Notes: generated by a model not told the origin, from the letters alone. Counted from the stretch's first letter, positions 51,638 through 63,730 are shown. The stretch: DNA of 64,000 nucleotides from Staphylococcus borealis (GCF_001224225.1 NZ_CUEE01000002.1:186001-250000); one strand, 5' to 3'. Made by a program: numbers and translations.

Positions 51638-51782
51638 GTTTTAATCTATATTGGATAGTTTACATAATTCAATGTAGAAATTACTCATTAAGTGTTAATG
51701 AATATTTGTGCTAAATTGTATTGTAATTGAAATGTGCGCCAAGACATATTTATTCTATAATGTTATCAAAGGAGACGACTTC

Positions 51783-52646
51783 ATGATTAACAACGATATG
51801 ATACTTTTGAAATTGATATGGGCGGGATATACGACACAACATCTTCATCATTTATTAAGATTGTATCCTGACTTTTTTAGCTACTCTAATAATGACCAAA
51901 TTGGCACAATTAAAATCTGGGACACTTTATATCACCAGGGCCATTGTTACAATAAATTCTATGATCTAGACGAGAAAGATATTCTATCATTTCTTAACCA
52001 ATATAATATAAATTTTATAACAATATTTCATGGGAACTATCCTAAACTATTAAAAGAAATTTACGATTATCCATTTGTATTATTTTACCGCGGTAAGATT
52101 AACTTGCTAACATCGTTAAATACATTAGGCGTTGTAGGCTCAAGAAGCGCAACACAGTATTCTGCTAAAGCAATTCAATACTTATTTCCACAATTTACGC
52201 ATATTCCTTTAACAATCATTTCTGGTTTGGCGAAAGGTGCCGATAGTATGGCGCATCAATTCGCGTTGAAATACCATATTCCAACTATAGCTATCTTAGG
52301 TTATGGCCATTTACATCATTATCCCAAAGAAACTCAAGAATTACGCAATATAATTGAAGAAAAAGGATTAGTCATAAGTGAATATCCACCCTTTGAACGT
52401 ATCAGACGCTATTACTTTCCGCAACGCAATCGATTGATAAGTGGTCTTTCTAAAGGTGTATTAATTACTGAAGCTCGGGTTAAGAGTGGTAGTCAAATTA
52501 CTATTGATTGTGCACTAGAACAAAATAGAAATGTATACGTACTGCCAGGCTCACTTTTCAACCCATTAACGAAAGGGAATTTGAGACGTGCACAAGAAGG
52601 AGCGATGATTGTTACTAAAGCAGATGATATCACTTGTGATTATTAA
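51783..52646 (+). CDS. dprA: DNA processing protein DprA
   Basis: DprA protects incoming single-stranded DNA and loads RecA during transformation. The 287-residue protein has the Rossmann-like core: VGSRSATQYS, ISGLAKGADSMAH and PRRNRLIS-type FPQRNRLISGLS. The ATG at 51783 has AAAGGAGACGAC before it; the upstream open stretch is not supported. It is divergent in layout from nothing nearby and lies 179 bp before topA. Confidence 0.94.
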   Translation: MINNDMILLKLIWAGYTTQHLHHLLRLYPDFFSYSNNDQIGTIKIWDTLYHQGHCYNKFYDLDEKDILSFLNQYNINFITIFHGNYPKLLKEIYDYPFVLFYRGKINLLTSLNTLGVVGSRSATQYSAKAIQYLFPQFTHIPLTIISGLAKGADSMAHQFALKYHIPTIAILGYGHLHHYPKETQELRNIIEEKGLVISEYPPFERIRRYYFPQRNRLISGLSKGVLITEARVKSGSQITIDCALEQNRNVYVLPGSLFNPLTKGNLRRAQEGAMIVTKADDITCDY

Positions 52647-52757
52647 CATACATAAATATAGCCGTTTTATTGTATAAATAATGTACATTTATTTCTAATA
52701 TATAGCTAAAAATATTATTAAAATAAGTTTAAAAAACACATAAATAGAATTTAAACA

Positions 52758-52787
52758 TTGACAAAATCAAAATTGACCGTTTATCAT
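52758..52787 (+). promoter_or_regulatory. Promoter of topA
   Basis: TTGACA (52758-52763), an 18-base spacer and TATCAT (52782-52787), about 40 bases before the start codon. A second TTGACC lies within the spacer. Confidence 0.65.
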
Positions 52788-52825
52788 TTATCTTTAGTAA
52801 TTGAAATAGCAAGGGGGAATTCACT

Positions 52826-54895
52826 TTGGCAGATAATTTAGTCATAGTTGAGTCGCCTGCAAAAGCTAAAACCATTGAAAAATATTTAGGTAAAAAGTAT
52901 AAAGTGATAGCTTCTATGGGACACGTTAGAGATTTACCAAGAAGTCAAATGGGTGTCGATGTAGAAGATAATTTTGAACCGAAATATATTACAATTCGCG
53001 GTAAAGGACCAGTAGTAAAAGATTTAAAAAAATACGCTAAGAAAGCTAAAAATGTCTTTCTTGCGAGTGACCCTGACCGTGAAGGTGAAGCGATTGCTTG
53101 GCATTTATCAAAAATTTTAGAACTAGATGATACAAAAGAAAACAGAGTAGTATTTAATGAAATTACAAAAGATGCGGTAAAAGAAAGTTTCAAACACCCT
53201 CGTGGCATTGAAATGAATTTAGTAGATGCACAACAGGCACGCCGTATTTTAGATAGATTAGTTGGTTATAACATTTCACCAGTTTTATGGAAGAAAGTGA
53301 AAAAAGGACTTTCAGCAGGACGTGTTCAATCTGTTGCTTTAAGATTAGTTATCGATAGAGAAAACGAGATTCGTAACTTTAACCCTGAAGAATATTGGTC
53401 TATAGAAGGTGAATTTAGATATAAAAAATCAAAATTTACTGCTAAGTTTCTTCATTATAAAAACAAACCATTTAAGTTAAAAACTAAAAAAGATGTTGAA
53501 AAAATCACAACTGAACTAGACAGCGATAAATTTGAAATAACAAATGTGAATAAAAAGGAAAAAACTAGAAATCCTGCTAATCCGTTTACAACATCAACAT
53601 TACAACAAGAAGCCGCGCGTAAGTTGAACTTTAAAGCGCGAAAAACAATGATGCTTGCGCAACAATTATATGAAGGTATTGATCTAAAACGACAAGGCAC
53701 AGTTGGATTAATCACATATATGCGAACGGACTCTACTCGTATTTCACAAACAGCAAAAGACGAAGCAAAAAAATATATTGAAGATAAGTATGGTAAAGAT
53801 TATATTTCTAATCGAACAGCGAAAGGTAAACAAGGTGACCAAGATGCCCATGAGGCAATTCGTCCAACGAGTACTTTACGTACACCTGATGAAATGAAAT
53901 CGTACTTAACGAGAGATCAGCATCGTTTATATAAATTGATTTGGGAACGTTTTGTGGCAAGTCAAATGGCACCAGCAATCCTAGACACGGTTGCTTTAGA
54001 TGTTACTCAAAATAACATTAAATTTAGAGCGAACGGTCAAACAATTAAATTTAAAGGTTTCATGACACTTTATGTTGAGGCCAAAGACGATAAAGATAAT
54101 GAAAAAGAAAACAAATTACCAAATTTAAGTAAAGGTGATGAAGTAACTGCGACGCAAATTGAGCCAGCACAACACTTCACACAACCACCGCCACGATATA
54201 CAGAAGCACGTTTAGTCAAAACATTAGAAGAACTAAAAATCGGTAGACCATCAACTTACGCACCTACTATTGATACAATCCAAAAACGTAATTACGTCAA
54301 ACTTGAAAGCAAACGATTTATTCCTACAGAATTAGGTGAAATCGTTTACGAACAAGTAAAGGACTATTTCCCAGAAATTATTGATGTGGAATTTACGGTT
54401 AATATGGAAACATTATTGGATAAAATTGCTGAAGGAGATATCGGGTGGAGAAAAGTAATTGATAACTTTTATGGAAGTTTCAAATTAGACGTTGAACGTG
54501 CTGAGGAAGAAATGGAAAAAGTTGAAATTAAAGATGAACCAGCCGGTGAAGATTGCGAAGTTTGTGGTTCGCCTATGGTAATTAAAATGGGACGCTATGG
54601 TAAATTCATGGCATGTTCAAACTTCCCAGATTGTAGAAATACGAAAGCGATTATTAAAACGATTGGCGTTACATGTCCTAAATGTAAAGATGGAGATGTT
54701 GTTGAAAGAAAATCTAAGAAAAATAGATTGTTCTATGGTTGCTCAAATTATCCCGAATGTGATTTTATTTCTTGGGATAAACCTGTTGGCCGTGATTGTC
54801 CTAAGTGTAATCATTACTTAATGGAACATAAAAAAGGACGTAGCTCACAAGTTATATGTTCTAACTGTGATTACAAAGAAGAAGTTCAAAAATAG
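52826..54895 (+). CDS. topA: DNA topoisomerase I
   Basis: TopA relaxes negative supercoils through a 5'-phosphotyrosine. The 689-residue type IA enzyme begins with the Toprim domain ([29 protein letters not shown]) and has the active Tyr298 in [10 protein letters not shown]. Three C-terminal four-cysteine zinc ribbons follow (CEVC..CSNFPDC, CPKC..CSNYPEC, CPKC..CSNC). The start codon is TTG at 52826, set by AAGGGGG at 52811-52817. Confidence 0.97.
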   Translation: MADNLVIVESPAKAKTIEKYLGKKYKVIASMGHVRDLPRSQMGVDVEDNFEPKYITIRGKGPVVKDLKKYAKKAKNVFLASDPDREGEAIAWHLSKILELDDTKENRVVFNEITKDAVKESFKHPRGIEMNLVDAQQARRILDRLVGYNISPVLWKKVKKGLSAGRVQSVALRLVIDRENEIRNFNPEEYWSIEGEFRYKKSKFTAKFLHYKNKPFKLKTKKDVEKITTELDSDKFEITNVNKKEKTRNPANPFTTSTLQQEAARKLNFKARKTMMLAQQLYEGIDLKRQGTVGLITYMRTDSTRISQTAKDEAKKYIEDKYGKDYISNRTAKGKQGDQDAHEAIRPTSTLRTPDEMKSYLTRDQHRLYKLIWERFVASQMAPAILDTVALDVTQNNIKFRANGQTIKFKGFMTLYVEAKDDKDNEKENKLPNLSKGDEVTATQIEPAQHFTQPPPRYTEARLVKTLEELKIGRPSTYAPTIDTIQKRNYVKLESKRFIPTELGEIVYEQVKDYFPEIIDVEFTVNMETLLDKIAEGDIGWRKVIDNFYGSFKLDVERAEEEMEKVEIKDEPAGEDCEVCGSPMVIKMGRYGKFMACSNFPDCRNTKAIIKTIGVTCPKCKDGDVVERKSKKNRLFYGCSNYPECDFISWDKPVGRDCPKCNHYLMEHKKGRSSQVICSNCDYKEEVQK

Positions 54896-54919
54896 ATAGA
54901 AATTATAAGGAGGAAAACC

Positions 54920-56227
54920 ATGAGTCAAACTGTAAATATTGTTGGCGCAGGCTTAGCTGGTTCAGAAGCTGCTTACCAATTAGCTCAACGAGGAATCAAG
55001 GTTAATTTGATTGAAATGCGTCCTGTTAAACAAACACCAGCGCATCATACTGATAAATTTGCAGAACTAGTATGTTCTAACTCACTTCGTGGTAATGCTT
55101 TAACAAATGGTGTAGGTGTACTAAAAGAAGAAATGAGACGATTAGACTCGTTAATTATTTCTGCTGCTGATAAAGCGAGAGTGCCTGCCGGTGGTGCATT
55201 AGCAGTTGATCGACATGATTTTTCTGGTTACATTACTGAAACTTTAAGAAATCATCCAAACGTTACAGTAATTAATGAAGAAATAAATAGTATTCCTGAA
55301 GGGTATACGATTATTGCTACGGGCCCATTAACTACTGAAAATTTAGCTAAAGAAATCGTAGACATAACTGGTAAAGATCAACTTTATTTTTATGATGCTG
55401 CCGCTCCAATAATAGAAAAAGAATCCATAGATATGGATAAAGTGTATTTGAAATCACGTTATGATAAAGGTGAAGCAGCTTATCTGAATTGTCCAATGAC
55501 AGAAGAAGAATTCAATCGCTTTTATGATGCAGTACTTGAAGCAGAGGTTGCACCAACAAATGAATTCGAAAAAGAAAAATACTTTGAAGGATGTATGCCT
55601 TTTGAAGTAATGGCTGAACGTGGACGTAAAACATTATTATTTGGACCCATGAAACCAGTGGGACTTGAAGACCCCAAAACAGGCAAACGTCCATTTGCTG
55701 TTGTTCAATTAAGACAAGATGATGCTGCAGGCACACTATATAATATTGTTGGTTTCCAAACGCACTTAAAATGGGGTGCTCAAAAAGAAGTCATTCGCCT
55801 TATCCCTGGTTTAGAAAATGTAGATATCGTTCGATATGGTGTCATGCATCGAAATACTTTTATTAACTCTCCTGACGTGTTAAATGAAAAGTATGAATTG
55901 ATTAAAGAAGATCGAATTCAATTTGCAGGTCAAATGACAGGTGTTGAAGGCTATGTTGAGAGTGCAGCAAGTGGCCTTGTTGCTGGCATCAATCTAGCTC
56001 ATAAAATATTAGATAAAGGTGAAGTAATATTCCCAAGAGAAACAATGATAGGTAGTATGGCATATTACATCTCACATGCCAAAAATGAAAAGAATTTCCA
56101 ACCTATGAATGCTAATTTTGGTTTACTCCCATCACTTGAAAAACGTATCAAAGATAAAAAAGAACGTTACGAGGCACAAGCAAATAGAGCACTCGAATAT
56201 TTAGAAAATTATAAGAAAACACTTTAA
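54920..56227 (+). CDS. trmFO: tRNA uridine-54 C5-methyltransferase (folate/FAD-dependent)
   Basis: TrmFO makes m5U54 in the T-loop using methylenetetrahydrofolate and FAD. The 435-residue protein has the FAD loop [14 protein letters not shown] at the start, the conserved [20 protein letters not shown] segment with catalytic cysteine, and a C-terminal [16 protein letters not shown] flavin motif. An AAGGAGG ribosome binding site precedes it, 24 bp after topA, so they may be co-transcribed. Confidence 0.96.
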   Translation: MSQTVNIVGAGLAGSEAAYQLAQRGIKVNLIEMRPVKQTPAHHTDKFAELVCSNSLRGNALTNGVGVLKEEMRRLDSLIISAADKARVPAGGALAVDRHDFSGYITETLRNHPNVTVINEEINSIPEGYTIIATGPLTTENLAKEIVDITGKDQLYFYDAAAPIIEKESIDMDKVYLKSRYDKGEAAYLNCPMTEEEFNRFYDAVLEAEVAPTNEFEKEKYFEGCMPFEVMAERGRKTLLFGPMKPVGLEDPKTGKRPFAVVQLRQDDAAGTLYNIVGFQTHLKWGAQKEVIRLIPGLENVDIVRYGVMHRNTFINSPDVLNEKYELIKEDRIQFAGQMTGVEGYVESAASGLVAGINLAHKILDKGEVIFPRETMIGSMAYYISHAKNEKNFQPMNANFGLLPSLEKRIKDKKERYEAQANRALEYLENYKKTL

Positions 56228-56371
56228 AAATAATATAAACTTTATAATTGATAGAAAATGTGTCAATTCAAAGTTTTAAAGAATTCTCAAAAGATTTTGA
56301 ATTCTATAGCTAATTGTTTTAGTCCCTTTCATGTTATATGCTACAATGCATATGATGGAGGGGATTTTTAA

Positions 56372-57265
56372 GTGGAAGAAATCCAAGTTACATTCTTAAA
56401 TATGCTCAAAGTTGAAAGGAATTTCTCCGACCATACTTTAAAATCATATCATGATGATTTAGTACAATTTAATCGTTTTTTAGATCAAGAGTTATTAAGC
56501 CTAAGAAACTTTGAATATAAAGATGCTCGAAATTATTTAAGTTATTTATATTCGCAAAATTTGAAACGTACTACTGTATCAAGGAAGATTTCAACGCTAA
56601 GAACTTTCTATGAGTTTTGGATGACACAAGATGAGACAATCATCAATCCTTTTGTTCAACTGGTTCATCCTAAGAAGGAAAACTATTTACCACAGTTTTT
56701 TTATGAAGAAGAGATGGAGGCTTTATTTAAAACTGTAGCTCAAGATTCTAAAAAGGGATTACGTGATCGAGTTATTTTAGAATTATTGTATGCAACTGGT
56801 ATACGTGTTTCAGAACTAGTAAATATACAACTTAAAGATATTGATATGTCTTTACCTGGTGTCAAGGTACTAGGAAAGGGAAACAAAGAGCGATTCGTTC
56901 CGTTTGGAGAATTTTGTCGCCAAAGTATTGAACAATATTTAAGTGAATTCAAACCGATACAACATGCCAAACATTCATATTTGTTAGTTAATATGAATGG
57001 CGCACCTATAACTGAAAGGGGCGTTAGGTATGTATTAAATGATGTTGTAAAACGTACAGCAGGAGTGACAGAAATTCATCCCCATAAACTTAGACATACG
57101 TTTGCAACACACTTACTCAATCAAGGAGCGGATTTGAGAACGGTACAATCTTTATTAGGACATGTAAATCTATCAACCACTGGACGATATACACATGTAT
57201 CTAATCAACAATTACGTAAAGTGTATTTAAATGCACATCCTCGAGCGAAAAAGGAGAGTAAATAA
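56372..57265 (+). CDS. xerC: Tyrosine recombinase XerC
   Basis: XerC with XerD resolves chromosome dimers at dif. The 297-residue protein has an N-terminal SAM-like DNA-binding domain and the full catalytic set: Arg145, Lys169, His238, Arg241, His264 and the nucleophile Tyr273 (GRYTH). The start is GTG at 56372, with ATGGAGGGG before it. Its stop directly touches the hslV start, the standard xerC-hslVU-codY operon. Confidence 0.96.
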   Translation: MEEIQVTFLNMLKVERNFSDHTLKSYHDDLVQFNRFLDQELLSLRNFEYKDARNYLSYLYSQNLKRTTVSRKISTLRTFYEFWMTQDETIINPFVQLVHPKKENYLPQFFYEEEMEALFKTVAQDSKKGLRDRVILELLYATGIRVSELVNIQLKDIDMSLPGVKVLGKGNKERFVPFGEFCRQSIEQYLSEFKPIQHAKHSYLLVNMNGAPITERGVRYVLNDVVKRTAGVTEIHPHKLRHTFATHLLNQGADLRTVQSLLGHVNLSTTGRYTHVSNQQLRKVYLNAHPRAKKESK

Positions 57266-57811
57266 ATGAGTAAAACATCATTACATGCAACAACGATTTA
57301 TGCTGTTAGACACAATGGTGAAGCGGCAATGGCTGGTGATGGACAAGTGACACTTGGTGAGCAAGTCATTATGAAACAAACAGCACGTAAGGTTCGTAGA
57401 TTATACGAAGGGAAAGTGCTTGCTGGATTTGCTGGAAGTGTTGCAGATGCTTTCACATTGTTCGAGAAATTCGAAACAAAGTTACAACAATTTAGTGGTA
57501 ACTTAGAACGTGCAGCTGTTGAGCTAGCACAAGAATGGCGTGGGGATAAACAACTGCGTCAATTAGAAGCAATGCTAATTGTAATGGACAAAGATGCAAT
57601 ATTAGTGGTGAGCGGAACTGGAGAAGTGATTGCGCCAGATGATGATTTAATTGCAATTGGTTCAGGTGGAAACTACGCATTAAGTGCTGGAAGAGCGTTG
57701 AAACGCCATGCTAGTCATTTGTCAGCAAAAGAAATGGCTTATGAAAGTTTGAAAGTTGCATCTGACATTTGTGTGTTCACTAATGATAATATTATAGTGG
57801 AAACACTTTAA
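57266..57811 (+). CDS. hslV: ATP-dependent protease subunit HslV (ClpQ)
   Basis: HslV is the proteolytic ring of the HslVU protease. The 181-residue protein aligns so that the N-terminal nucleophile is Thr9 ([11 protein letters not shown]), meaning an eight-residue leader must be removed. GDGQVTLG and [14 protein letters not shown] motifs are present. AAAGGAGAG precedes the ATG, at the xerC end. Confidence 0.95.
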   Translation: MSKTSLHATTIYAVRHNGEAAMAGDGQVTLGEQVIMKQTARKVRRLYEGKVLAGFAGSVADAFTLFEKFETKLQQFSGNLERAAVELAQEWRGDKQLRQLEAMLIVMDKDAILVVSGTGEVIAPDDDLIAIGSGGNYALSAGRALKRHASHLSAKEMAYESLKVASDICVFTNDNIIVETL

Positions 57812-57868
57812 CGTTAAACAAATGGAAATGAATATAAATGGACGTATATTAGGTTGGAGGTAAAAGAT

Positions 57869-59272
57869 ATGGATGCAAATGGTATAAAATTAACACCTAA
57901 AGATATCGTATCTAAATTAAATGAATATATAGTTGGGCAAGATGATGCTAAACGTAAAGTTGCCATTGCGTTAAGAAATCGTTATAGAAGAAGTTTGCTT
58001 GACGAAGAAACTAAACAAGAAATCGCGCCTAAGAATATTTTAATGATTGGCCCAACTGGTGTTGGTAAAACGGAAATAGCTAGACGTATGGCTAAGGTTG
58101 TTGGCGCCCCATTTATCAAAGTGGAGGCCACTAAGTTTACTGAAGTAGGTTACGTTGGACGAGATGTTGAGAGTATGGTTCGTGATTTAGTGGATGTGGC
58201 AGTAAGACTTGTTAAAGATCAAAAGAAAGACTTGGTCAAAGATGAAGCGCTTAATAAAGCAAATGAAAAATTAGTTAAATTATTAGTGCCAAGTATGAAG
58301 AAAAAAGCATCAAATAACAACAATCCATTAGAGTCATTATTTGGTGGCGCAATTCCAAACTTTGGTAATAATGATGATGAGGAAGAAGAAACACCAACTG
58401 AAGAAATTAAAACGAAGCGTTCAGAAATCAAAAAACAATTATTAGATGGTAAACTTGAAGAAGAGAAAGTTAGAATTAAAGTTGAACAAGATCCAGGTGC
58501 GCTTGGAATGCTAGGTACTAATCAAAATCAGCAAATGCAAGATATGATGAATCAACTCATGCCTAAACGTAAGGTTGAACGTGAAGTGCCTGTTAAAACA
58601 GCGCGTAAGATTTTAGCTGATGATTTCGCGGATGAGTTAATAGACCAAGAGACGGCGAATCAAGAAGCATTAGAGCTGGCAGAACAAATGGGTATTATCT
58701 TCATTGATGAAATTGACAAAGTAGCAACGAATAATGCTAATAGTGGTCAAGATGTTTCAAGACAAGGTGTTCAACGAGATATCTTGCCAATCTTAGAAGG
58801 TAGCATGATTCAAACTAAGTATGGTACTGTAAATACTGAACATATGCTATTTATTGGTGCGGGGGCATTCCATGTATCTAAACCTAGCGATTTAATACCT
58901 GAATTGCAAGGTCGTTTCCCGATTAGAGTAGAATTAGAAAGCTTAACTGTGGATGATTTCTACAGAATATTAACAGAACCTAAACTATCACTTATTAAGC
59001 AATATGAGGCACTACTCCAAACTGAAGAGGTCACTGTGAACTTTACCGAGGAAGCGATTACAAGATTGGCTGAAATGGCTTATCAAGTAAACCAAGACAC
59101 TGATAACATTGGTGCGCGTCGTTTACACACAATCCTAGAAAAAATGCTTGAAGATTTATCATTTGAGGCACCTAGCATGCCAAATGCTGTAGTAGATATA
59201 ACACCACAATATGTTGATGATAAGTTGAAATCTATTTCAACAAATAAAGATTTAAGTGCATTTATTTTATAA
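57869..59272 (+). CDS. hslU: ATP-dependent protease ATPase subunit HslU (ClpY)
   Basis: HslU unfolds substrates and feeds them to HslV. The 467-residue AAA+ protein has Walker [10 protein letters not shown] near residue 58, the [14 protein letters not shown] pore region, an acidic I domain (about 130-210) and Walker [10 protein letters not shown]. The ATG at 57869 has TTGGAGG before it; the open frame five codons upstream overlaps that site. Confidence 0.96.
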   Translation: MDANGIKLTPKDIVSKLNEYIVGQDDAKRKVAIALRNRYRRSLLDEETKQEIAPKNILMIGPTGVGKTEIARRMAKVVGAPFIKVEATKFTEVGYVGRDVESMVRDLVDVAVRLVKDQKKDLVKDEALNKANEKLVKLLVPSMKKKASNNNNPLESLFGGAIPNFGNNDDEEEETPTEEIKTKRSEIKKQLLDGKLEEEKVRIKVEQDPGALGMLGTNQNQQMQDMMNQLMPKRKVEREVPVKTARKILADDFADELIDQETANQEALELAEQMGIIFIDEIDKVATNNANSGQDVSRQGVQRDILPILEGSMIQTKYGTVNTEHMLFIGAGAFHVSKPSDLIPELQGRFPIRVELESLTVDDFYRILTEPKLSLIKQYEALLQTEEVTVNFTEEAITRLAEMAYQVNQDTDNIGARRLHTILEKMLEDLSFEAPSMPNAVVDITPQYVDDKLKSISTNKDLSAFIL

Positions 59273-59293
59273 TATAAATAAAGGAGAAATTTT

Positions 59294-60067
59294 ATGAGCT
59301 TATTATCTAAAACTAGAGAATTAAATACACTATTACAAAAACATAAGGGTATTGCCGTTGACTTTAAAGACGTTGCTCAAACAATTAGTAGCGTTACTGT
59401 AACGAACGTATTTATTGTTTCACGTAGAGGCAAAATTTTAGGTTCAAGTTTAAATGAACTTTTAAAGAGTCAAAGAATCAATGACATGTTAGAAAGTAAA
59501 CATATTCCTAGTGAGTATACTGAACTATTAATGGATGTTAGACAAACTGAATCAAATATTGATATTAATAATGAATTAACAGTATTCCCTCCAGAAGACA
59601 AAGAATTATTTAACGATAGTCGTACGACTGTATTTCCTATTCTTGGTGGGGGAGAAAGATTAGGTGCATTAGTACTTGGTCGTGTTAAAGATGACTTTAA
59701 CGAAAATGATTTAGTATTAGGTGAATATGCTGCTACAGTAATTGGAATGGAAATTTTACGTGAGAAGCATAATGAAGTTGAAAAAGAAGCGCGTGATAAA
59801 GCAGCTATTACAATGGCTATTAATTCATTATCTTATTCAGAAAAAGAAGCTATTGAGCATATCTTTGAAGAATTAGGTGGTAATGAAGGCTTACTTATTG
59901 CTTCTAAAGTAGCAGATAGAGTAGGTATCACACGTTCAGTTATCGTTAACGCATTACGTAAACTTGAAAGTGCTGGTGTAATCGAATCACGATCCTTAGG
60001 GATGAAAGGTACCTTTATTAAAGTTAAAAAAGAAAAATTTCTTGAAGAATTAGAACGTAATAAATAA
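59294..60067 (+). CDS. codY: GTP- and branched-chain-amino-acid-sensing repressor CodY
   Basis: CodY represses nutrient-uptake, amino acid and virulence genes when isoleucine, leucine, valine and GTP are plentiful. The 257-residue protein has an N-terminal GAF ligand domain (about 1-155) and a C-terminal winged helix with [27 protein letters not shown] precedes it, 21 bp after hslU. A terminator ends the xerC-hslVU-codY operon. Confidence 0.98.
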   Translation: MSLLSKTRELNTLLQKHKGIAVDFKDVAQTISSVTVTNVFIVSRRGKILGSSLNELLKSQRINDMLESKHIPSEYTELLMDVRQTESNIDINNELTVFPPEDKELFNDSRTTVFPILGGGERLGALVLGRVKDDFNENDLVLGEYAATVIGMEILREKHNEVEKEARDKAAITMAINSLSYSEKEAIEHIFEELGGNEGLLIASKVADRVGITRSVIVNALRKLESAGVIESRSLGMKGTFIKVKKEKFLEELERNK

Positions 60068-60104
60068 TTAGTATTAGCATAATTATTCTAATAAATTGAA
60101 GTTT

Positions 60105-60146
60105 AACTGCTGCGAGGCTAAAACATGTATCTGCAGCAGTTTTTTA
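60105..60146 (+). terminator. Intrinsic terminator after codY
   Basis: AACTGCTGC (60105-60113) pairs with GCAGCAGTT (60133-60141), followed by TTTTT. Confidence 0.9.
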
Positions 60147-60198
60147 ATTGCTCGAAATATCGAAAGAGTTACGTATTGACGTAATCAATAAATTAACG

Positions 60199-60227
60199 TT
60201 GCACGGCAATTAAAAGTATGATATTAT
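60199..60227 (+). promoter_or_regulatory. Promoter of rpsB
   Basis: TTGCAC (60199-60204), a 17-base spacer and TATTAT (60222-60227). It gives a leader of about 110 bases before rpsB. Confidence 0.65.
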
Positions 60228-60254
60228 TATTGTCGGCTATAAAGCCAATACACA

Positions 60255-60315
60255 CATAATAAACGCACATGTAGAGGGTGCAATTCAATCATTGTCTTTA
60301 TATGAGTTTATTATG
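60255..60315 (+). promoter_or_regulatory. Structured rpsB leader
   Basis: In the untranslated leader a perfect ten-base stem CATAATAAAC (60255-60264) with GTTTATTATG (60306-60315) closes a region with an inner GCAC/GTGC stem. Its 3' arm runs into a GGAGG at 60315-60319 that has no start codon at the right distance; the working AGGAGGAA site follows. The layout suggests an autoregulatory ribosomal-protein leader; I know of no family I can assign with certainty. Confidence 0.5.
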
Positions 60316-60345
60316 GAGGTAAATAACCACTAGGAGGAATTTAAA

Positions 60346-61134
60346 ATGGCAGTAATTTCAATGAAACAATTACTAGAAGCCGGTGTTCACTTCGGTCACC
60401 AAACACGCCGTTGGAACCCAAAAATGAAAAAATATATCTTCACTGAAAGAAATGGTATCTATATCATTGACTTACAAAAAACAGTGAAAAAAGTTGAAGA
60501 AGCGTATAACTTCATCAAACAAGTATCAGAAGATGGCGGTAGAGTCTTATTCGTTGGTACTAAAAAACAAGCACAAGAATCAGTTAAAGCTGAAGCAGAA
60601 CGTGCTGGTCAATTCTACGTTAACCAAAGATGGTTAGGCGGAATTTTAACTAACTATAAAACAATTTCTAAACGTATTAAACGTATTTCTGAAATCGAGA
60701 AAATGGAAGAAGACGGTTTATTCGACGTTTTACCTAAAAAAGAAGTTGTTGAACTTAAAAAAGAATACGACCGTTTAATCAAATTCTTAGGCGGTATTCG
60801 TGATATGAAATCAATGCCTCAAGCATTATTCGTAGTTGACCCTCGTAAAGAGCGCAACGCGATTGCTGAAGCACGTAAATTAAATATTCCAATCGTTGGT
60901 ATTGTTGACACTAACTGTGATCCAGATGAAATTGATTATGTTATCCCAGCGAACGACGACGCTATTCGTGCCGTTAAATTATTAACTGGTAAAATGGCTG
61001 ACGCTGTCTTAGAAGGTCAACAAGGTGTTTCTAACGATGAAGTAGCTGCAGAGCAAAACATCAATTTAGATGAAAAAGAAGAATCTCAAGAAGCAGAATC
61101 AACTGAAGAAAATACTACTGTTGAATCAAACTAA
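60346..61134 (+). CDS. rpsB: 30S ribosomal protein S2
   Basis: S2 binds the 30S head-body junction. The 262-residue protein begins [29 protein letters not shown] (family hallmark) and has [13 protein letters not shown] and [13 protein letters not shown]. The C-terminal tail of about 35 residues is very acidic (Glu-rich), as in other staphylococci. TAGGAGGAA precedes the ATG. Confidence 0.98.
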   Translation: MAVISMKQLLEAGVHFGHQTRRWNPKMKKYIFTERNGIYIIDLQKTVKKVEEAYNFIKQVSEDGGRVLFVGTKKQAQESVKAEAERAGQFYVNQRWLGGILTNYKTISKRIKRISEIEKMEEDGLFDVLPKKEVVELKKEYDRLIKFLGGIRDMKSMPQALFVVDPRKERNAIAEARKLNIPIVGIVDTNCDPDEIDYVIPANDDAIRAVKLLTGKMADAVLEGQQGVSNDEVAAEQNINLDEKEESQEAESTEENTTVESN

Positions 61135-61148
61135 GATATAGTTTAAAT

Positions 61149-61182
61149 GGGTGATAAGATGTAATGCTTATCGCCCTTTTTT
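61149..61182 (+). terminator. Intrinsic terminator after rpsB
   Basis: GGGTGATAAG (61149-61158) pairs with CTTATCGCCC (61167-61176) with one G-T pair, then six T. It lies between rpsB and tsf and could lower tsf expression relative to rpsB. Confidence 0.9.
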
Positions 61183-61298
61183 CAAATAATAAAAAATAAT
61201 AATTAAAGTTAACTAGAGTATTGGAAATTATAGTGACTTTAATGGTAATATTTAGGTATCATCTATTATTACAATTAGAAATATTGGAGGAATAATTA

Positions 61299-62177
61299 AT
61301 GGCAATTTCAGCAAAACTTGTTAAAGAATTACGTGAAAGAACTGGCGCTGGTATGATGGATTGTAAAAAAGCGCTAACAGAAACTGATGGTGACATCGAT
61401 AAAGCGATTGATTACTTACGTGAAAAAGGTATCGCTAAAGCAGCTAAAAAAGCAGACCGTATTGCAGCTGAAGGTTTAGTACATGTTGAAGTTAAAGGAA
61501 ACGAAGCTGCTATCGTTGAAATCAATTCTGAAACTGACTTCGTAGCTCGTAATGAAGGCTTCCAAGAATTAGTTAAAGAAATTGCTAATCAAATTCTTGA
61601 TAGCAAAGCTGAAACAGTAGATGCTTTATTAGAAACTAAATTATCAAGTGGTAAAACAGTTGATGAAAGAATGAAAGAAGCAATCTCAACAATCGGTGAA
61701 AAATTAAGCATCCGTCGTTTCGAAATCAGAACTAAATCTGATAACGATGCATTTGGTGCATACTTACACATGGGTGGACGCATTGGTGTGTTAACTGTAG
61801 TTGAAGGTTCTACTGATGAAGAAGCTGCTAAAGATGTAGCAATGCACATCGCAGCTATCAATCCAAAATATGTTTCTTCTGAACAAGTTAAAGAAGAAGA
61901 AATCAACCACGAAAAAGAAGTATTAAAACAACAAGCATTAAATGAAGGTAAACCAGAAAAAATCGTTGAAAAAATGGTTGAAGGTCGTTTACGTAAATAT
62001 CTTCAAGAAATTTGTGCAGTTGATCAAAACTTTGTTAAAGATCCAGATCAAACAGTTGAAGCTTTCTTAAAATCTAAAGGTGGTAAACTTGTTGACTTCG
62101 TTCGCTATGAAGTAGGCGAAGGTATGGAAAAACGTGAAGAAAACTTCGCAGATGAAGTTAAAGGTCAAATGAAATAA
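61299..62177 (+). CDS. tsf: Elongation factor Ts
   Basis: EF-Ts is the nucleotide exchange factor of EF-Tu. The 292-residue protein has the UBA-like N-terminus with [13 protein letters not shown] and the core [13 protein letters not shown] motif. TTGGAGGAA precedes the ATG. It follows rpsB as in most bacteria. Confidence 0.98.
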   Translation: MAISAKLVKELRERTGAGMMDCKKALTETDGDIDKAIDYLREKGIAKAAKKADRIAAEGLVHVEVKGNEAAIVEINSETDFVARNEGFQELVKEIANQILDSKAETVDALLETKLSSGKTVDERMKEAISTIGEKLSIRRFEIRTKSDNDAFGAYLHMGGRIGVLTVVEGSTDEEAAKDVAMHIAAINPKYVSSEQVKEEEINHEKEVLKQQALNEGKPEKIVEKMVEGRLRKYLQEICAVDQNFVKDPDQTVEAFLKSKGGKLVDFVRYEVGEGMEKREENFADEVKGQMK

Positions 62178-62198
62178 TCTGTCGACAGGATTTACAAG

Positions 62199-62270
62199 AA
62201 AGAAGACACCTTTGAGGTTTTCTATTATAAAGTCATACTTTATGTTAGAAGGCGCGTCAGTGTCTTCTTT
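62199..62270 (+). promoter_or_regulatory. Long structured element between tsf and pyrH
   Basis: A perfect 11-bp outer stem, AAAGAAGACAC (62199-62209) with GTGTCTTCTTT (62260-62270), encloses a second hairpin: TTCTA/TAGAA and ATAAAGT/ACTTTAT around CAT. No clean T-run follows, so it may be a transcript-processing or attenuation structure and not a simple terminator. Confidence 0.55.
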
Positions 62271-62313
62271 ACTTGTATATATTACATATTTTTACAATAG
62301 AGAGGAAAAAACA

Positions 62314-63036
62314 ATGGCGCAAACTTCTAAATATAAACGTGTAGTATTAAAACTTAGTGGTGAAGCACTCGCAGGAGACAAAGGTTTTGGTATTAATCCA
62401 ATCATTATTAAAAGTGTAGCACAGCAAGTAGCTGAAGTTGCTAAGATGGATTGTGAAATCGCAGTTATCGTTGGTGGCGGTAATATTTGGAGAGGGAAAA
62501 CTGGTAGTGACTTAGGTATGGACCGCGGTACAGCGGATTACATGGGTATGCTTGCTACAGTTATGAACGCTCTTGCACTTCAAGACAGTTTAGAACAATT
62601 AGAATGTGACACTCGCGTGTTAACTTCTATTGAAATGAAACAAGTAGCTGAACCTTATATTCGTCGACGAGCTATTAGACATTTAGAGAAGAAACGTGTT
62701 GTAATTTTCGCAGCAGGTATTGGCAATCCTTACTTCTCTACAGATACAACTGCAGCGTTACGTGCAGCAGAAGTCGAAGCCGATGTTATTTTAATGGGTA
62801 AAAATAATGTTGATGGTGTATATTCAGCAGACCCTAAAGTAGATAAGAATGCGGTTAAATATGATCACTTAACACATATCCAAATGTTACAAGAAGGATT
62901 ACAAGTGATGGATTCAACAGCTTCATCATTCTGCATGGATAATAATATTCCATTAAATGTATTCTCAATTATGGAAGAAGGAAATATTAAACGTGCAGTT
63001 ATGGGCGAGAAAATAGGTACATTAATAACTAAATAA
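62314..63036 (+). CDS. pyrH: Uridylate kinase
   Basis: PyrH phosphorylates UMP to UDP and is inhibited by UTP. The 240-residue amino-acid-kinase-fold protein starts at the ATG at 62314 ([21 protein letters not shown]) with AGAGAGGAA upstream; an open frame from 62212 crosses the hairpin element and lacks a ribosome binding site. Motifs [19 protein letters not shown] and DGVYSADPK are present. Confidence 0.97.
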   Translation: MAQTSKYKRVVLKLSGEALAGDKGFGINPIIIKSVAQQVAEVAKMDCEIAVIVGGGNIWRGKTGSDLGMDRGTADYMGMLATVMNALALQDSLEQLECDTRVLTSIEMKQVAEPYIRRRAIRHLEKKRVVIFAAGIGNPYFSTDTTAALRAAEVEADVILMGKNNVDGVYSADPKVDKNAVKYDHLTHIQMLQEGLQVMDSTASSFCMDNNIPLNVFSIMEEGNIKRAVMGEKIGTLITK

Positions 63037-63053
63037 TTAGAGGTGTAATTAGT

Positions 63054-63608
63054 ATGAGTGACATTATTCAAGACACTAAAGCTAGAATGAGTAAATCTAT
63101 CGATAATTTATCACGTGAATTAGCAAATATCAGTGCTGGAAGAGCAAATTCAAATTTATTAAGTGGCGTAACAGTTGATTATTATGGAGCTCCAACTCCA
63201 GTTCAACAATTAGCTAGTATCAATGTGCCAGAAGCACGTTTATTAGTTATTTCTCCATATGATAAAACTTCAGTGGCTGATATCGAAAAAGCAATTAACG
63301 CTGCGAACTTAGGTGTAAATCCTACAAGTGATGGCGAAGTTATTCGTATCACAGTTCCTGCTTTAACTGAAGAACGTCGTAAAGAGTTAGTGAAAAATGT
63401 TAAGAAAATTGGTGAAGATGCGAAAGTTTCAATTCGAAACATTCGTCGCGATATTAACGACCAATTGAAAAAAGATGAAAAAAATGGAGACATTACTGAA
63501 GACGACTTAAGAAGTCAAACAGAAGATGTACAAAAAGCAACTGATAATTCTATTAAGGAAATTGATCAATTAGTAGAAGACAAAGAAAAAGACATTATGT
63601 CTGTTTAA
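63054..63608 (+). CDS. frr: Ribosome recycling factor
   Basis: RRF with EF-G splits the post-termination ribosome. The 184-residue protein has the coiled triple-helix pattern, with the conserved [32 protein letters not shown] and [15 protein letters not shown] segments. It lies 17 bp after pyrH and ends before a terminator. Confidence 0.98.
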   Translation: MSDIIQDTKARMSKSIDNLSRELANISAGRANSNLLSGVTVDYYGAPTPVQQLASINVPEARLLVISPYDKTSVADIEKAINAANLGVNPTSDGEVIRITVPALTEERRKELVKNVKKIGEDAKVSIRNIRRDINDQLKKDEKNGDITEDDLRSQTEDVQKATDNSIKEIDQLVEDKEKDIMSV

Positions 63609-63696
63609 TGAGTTCGACAATAAATTAATTCATTTAATAATGTGTAAGTTGTATTTAAAGTGTACTTTATACATTACTATAAATTATTTTAGTCTA

Positions 63697-63730
63697 AACT
63701 GTGCCAATTCAGACTTTGGTACAGTTTTTT
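63697..63730 (+). terminator. Intrinsic terminator after frr
   Basis: AACTGTGCCAA (63697-63707) pairs with TTGGTACAGTT (63716-63726) with one G-T pair, then TTTT. Confidence 0.9.
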
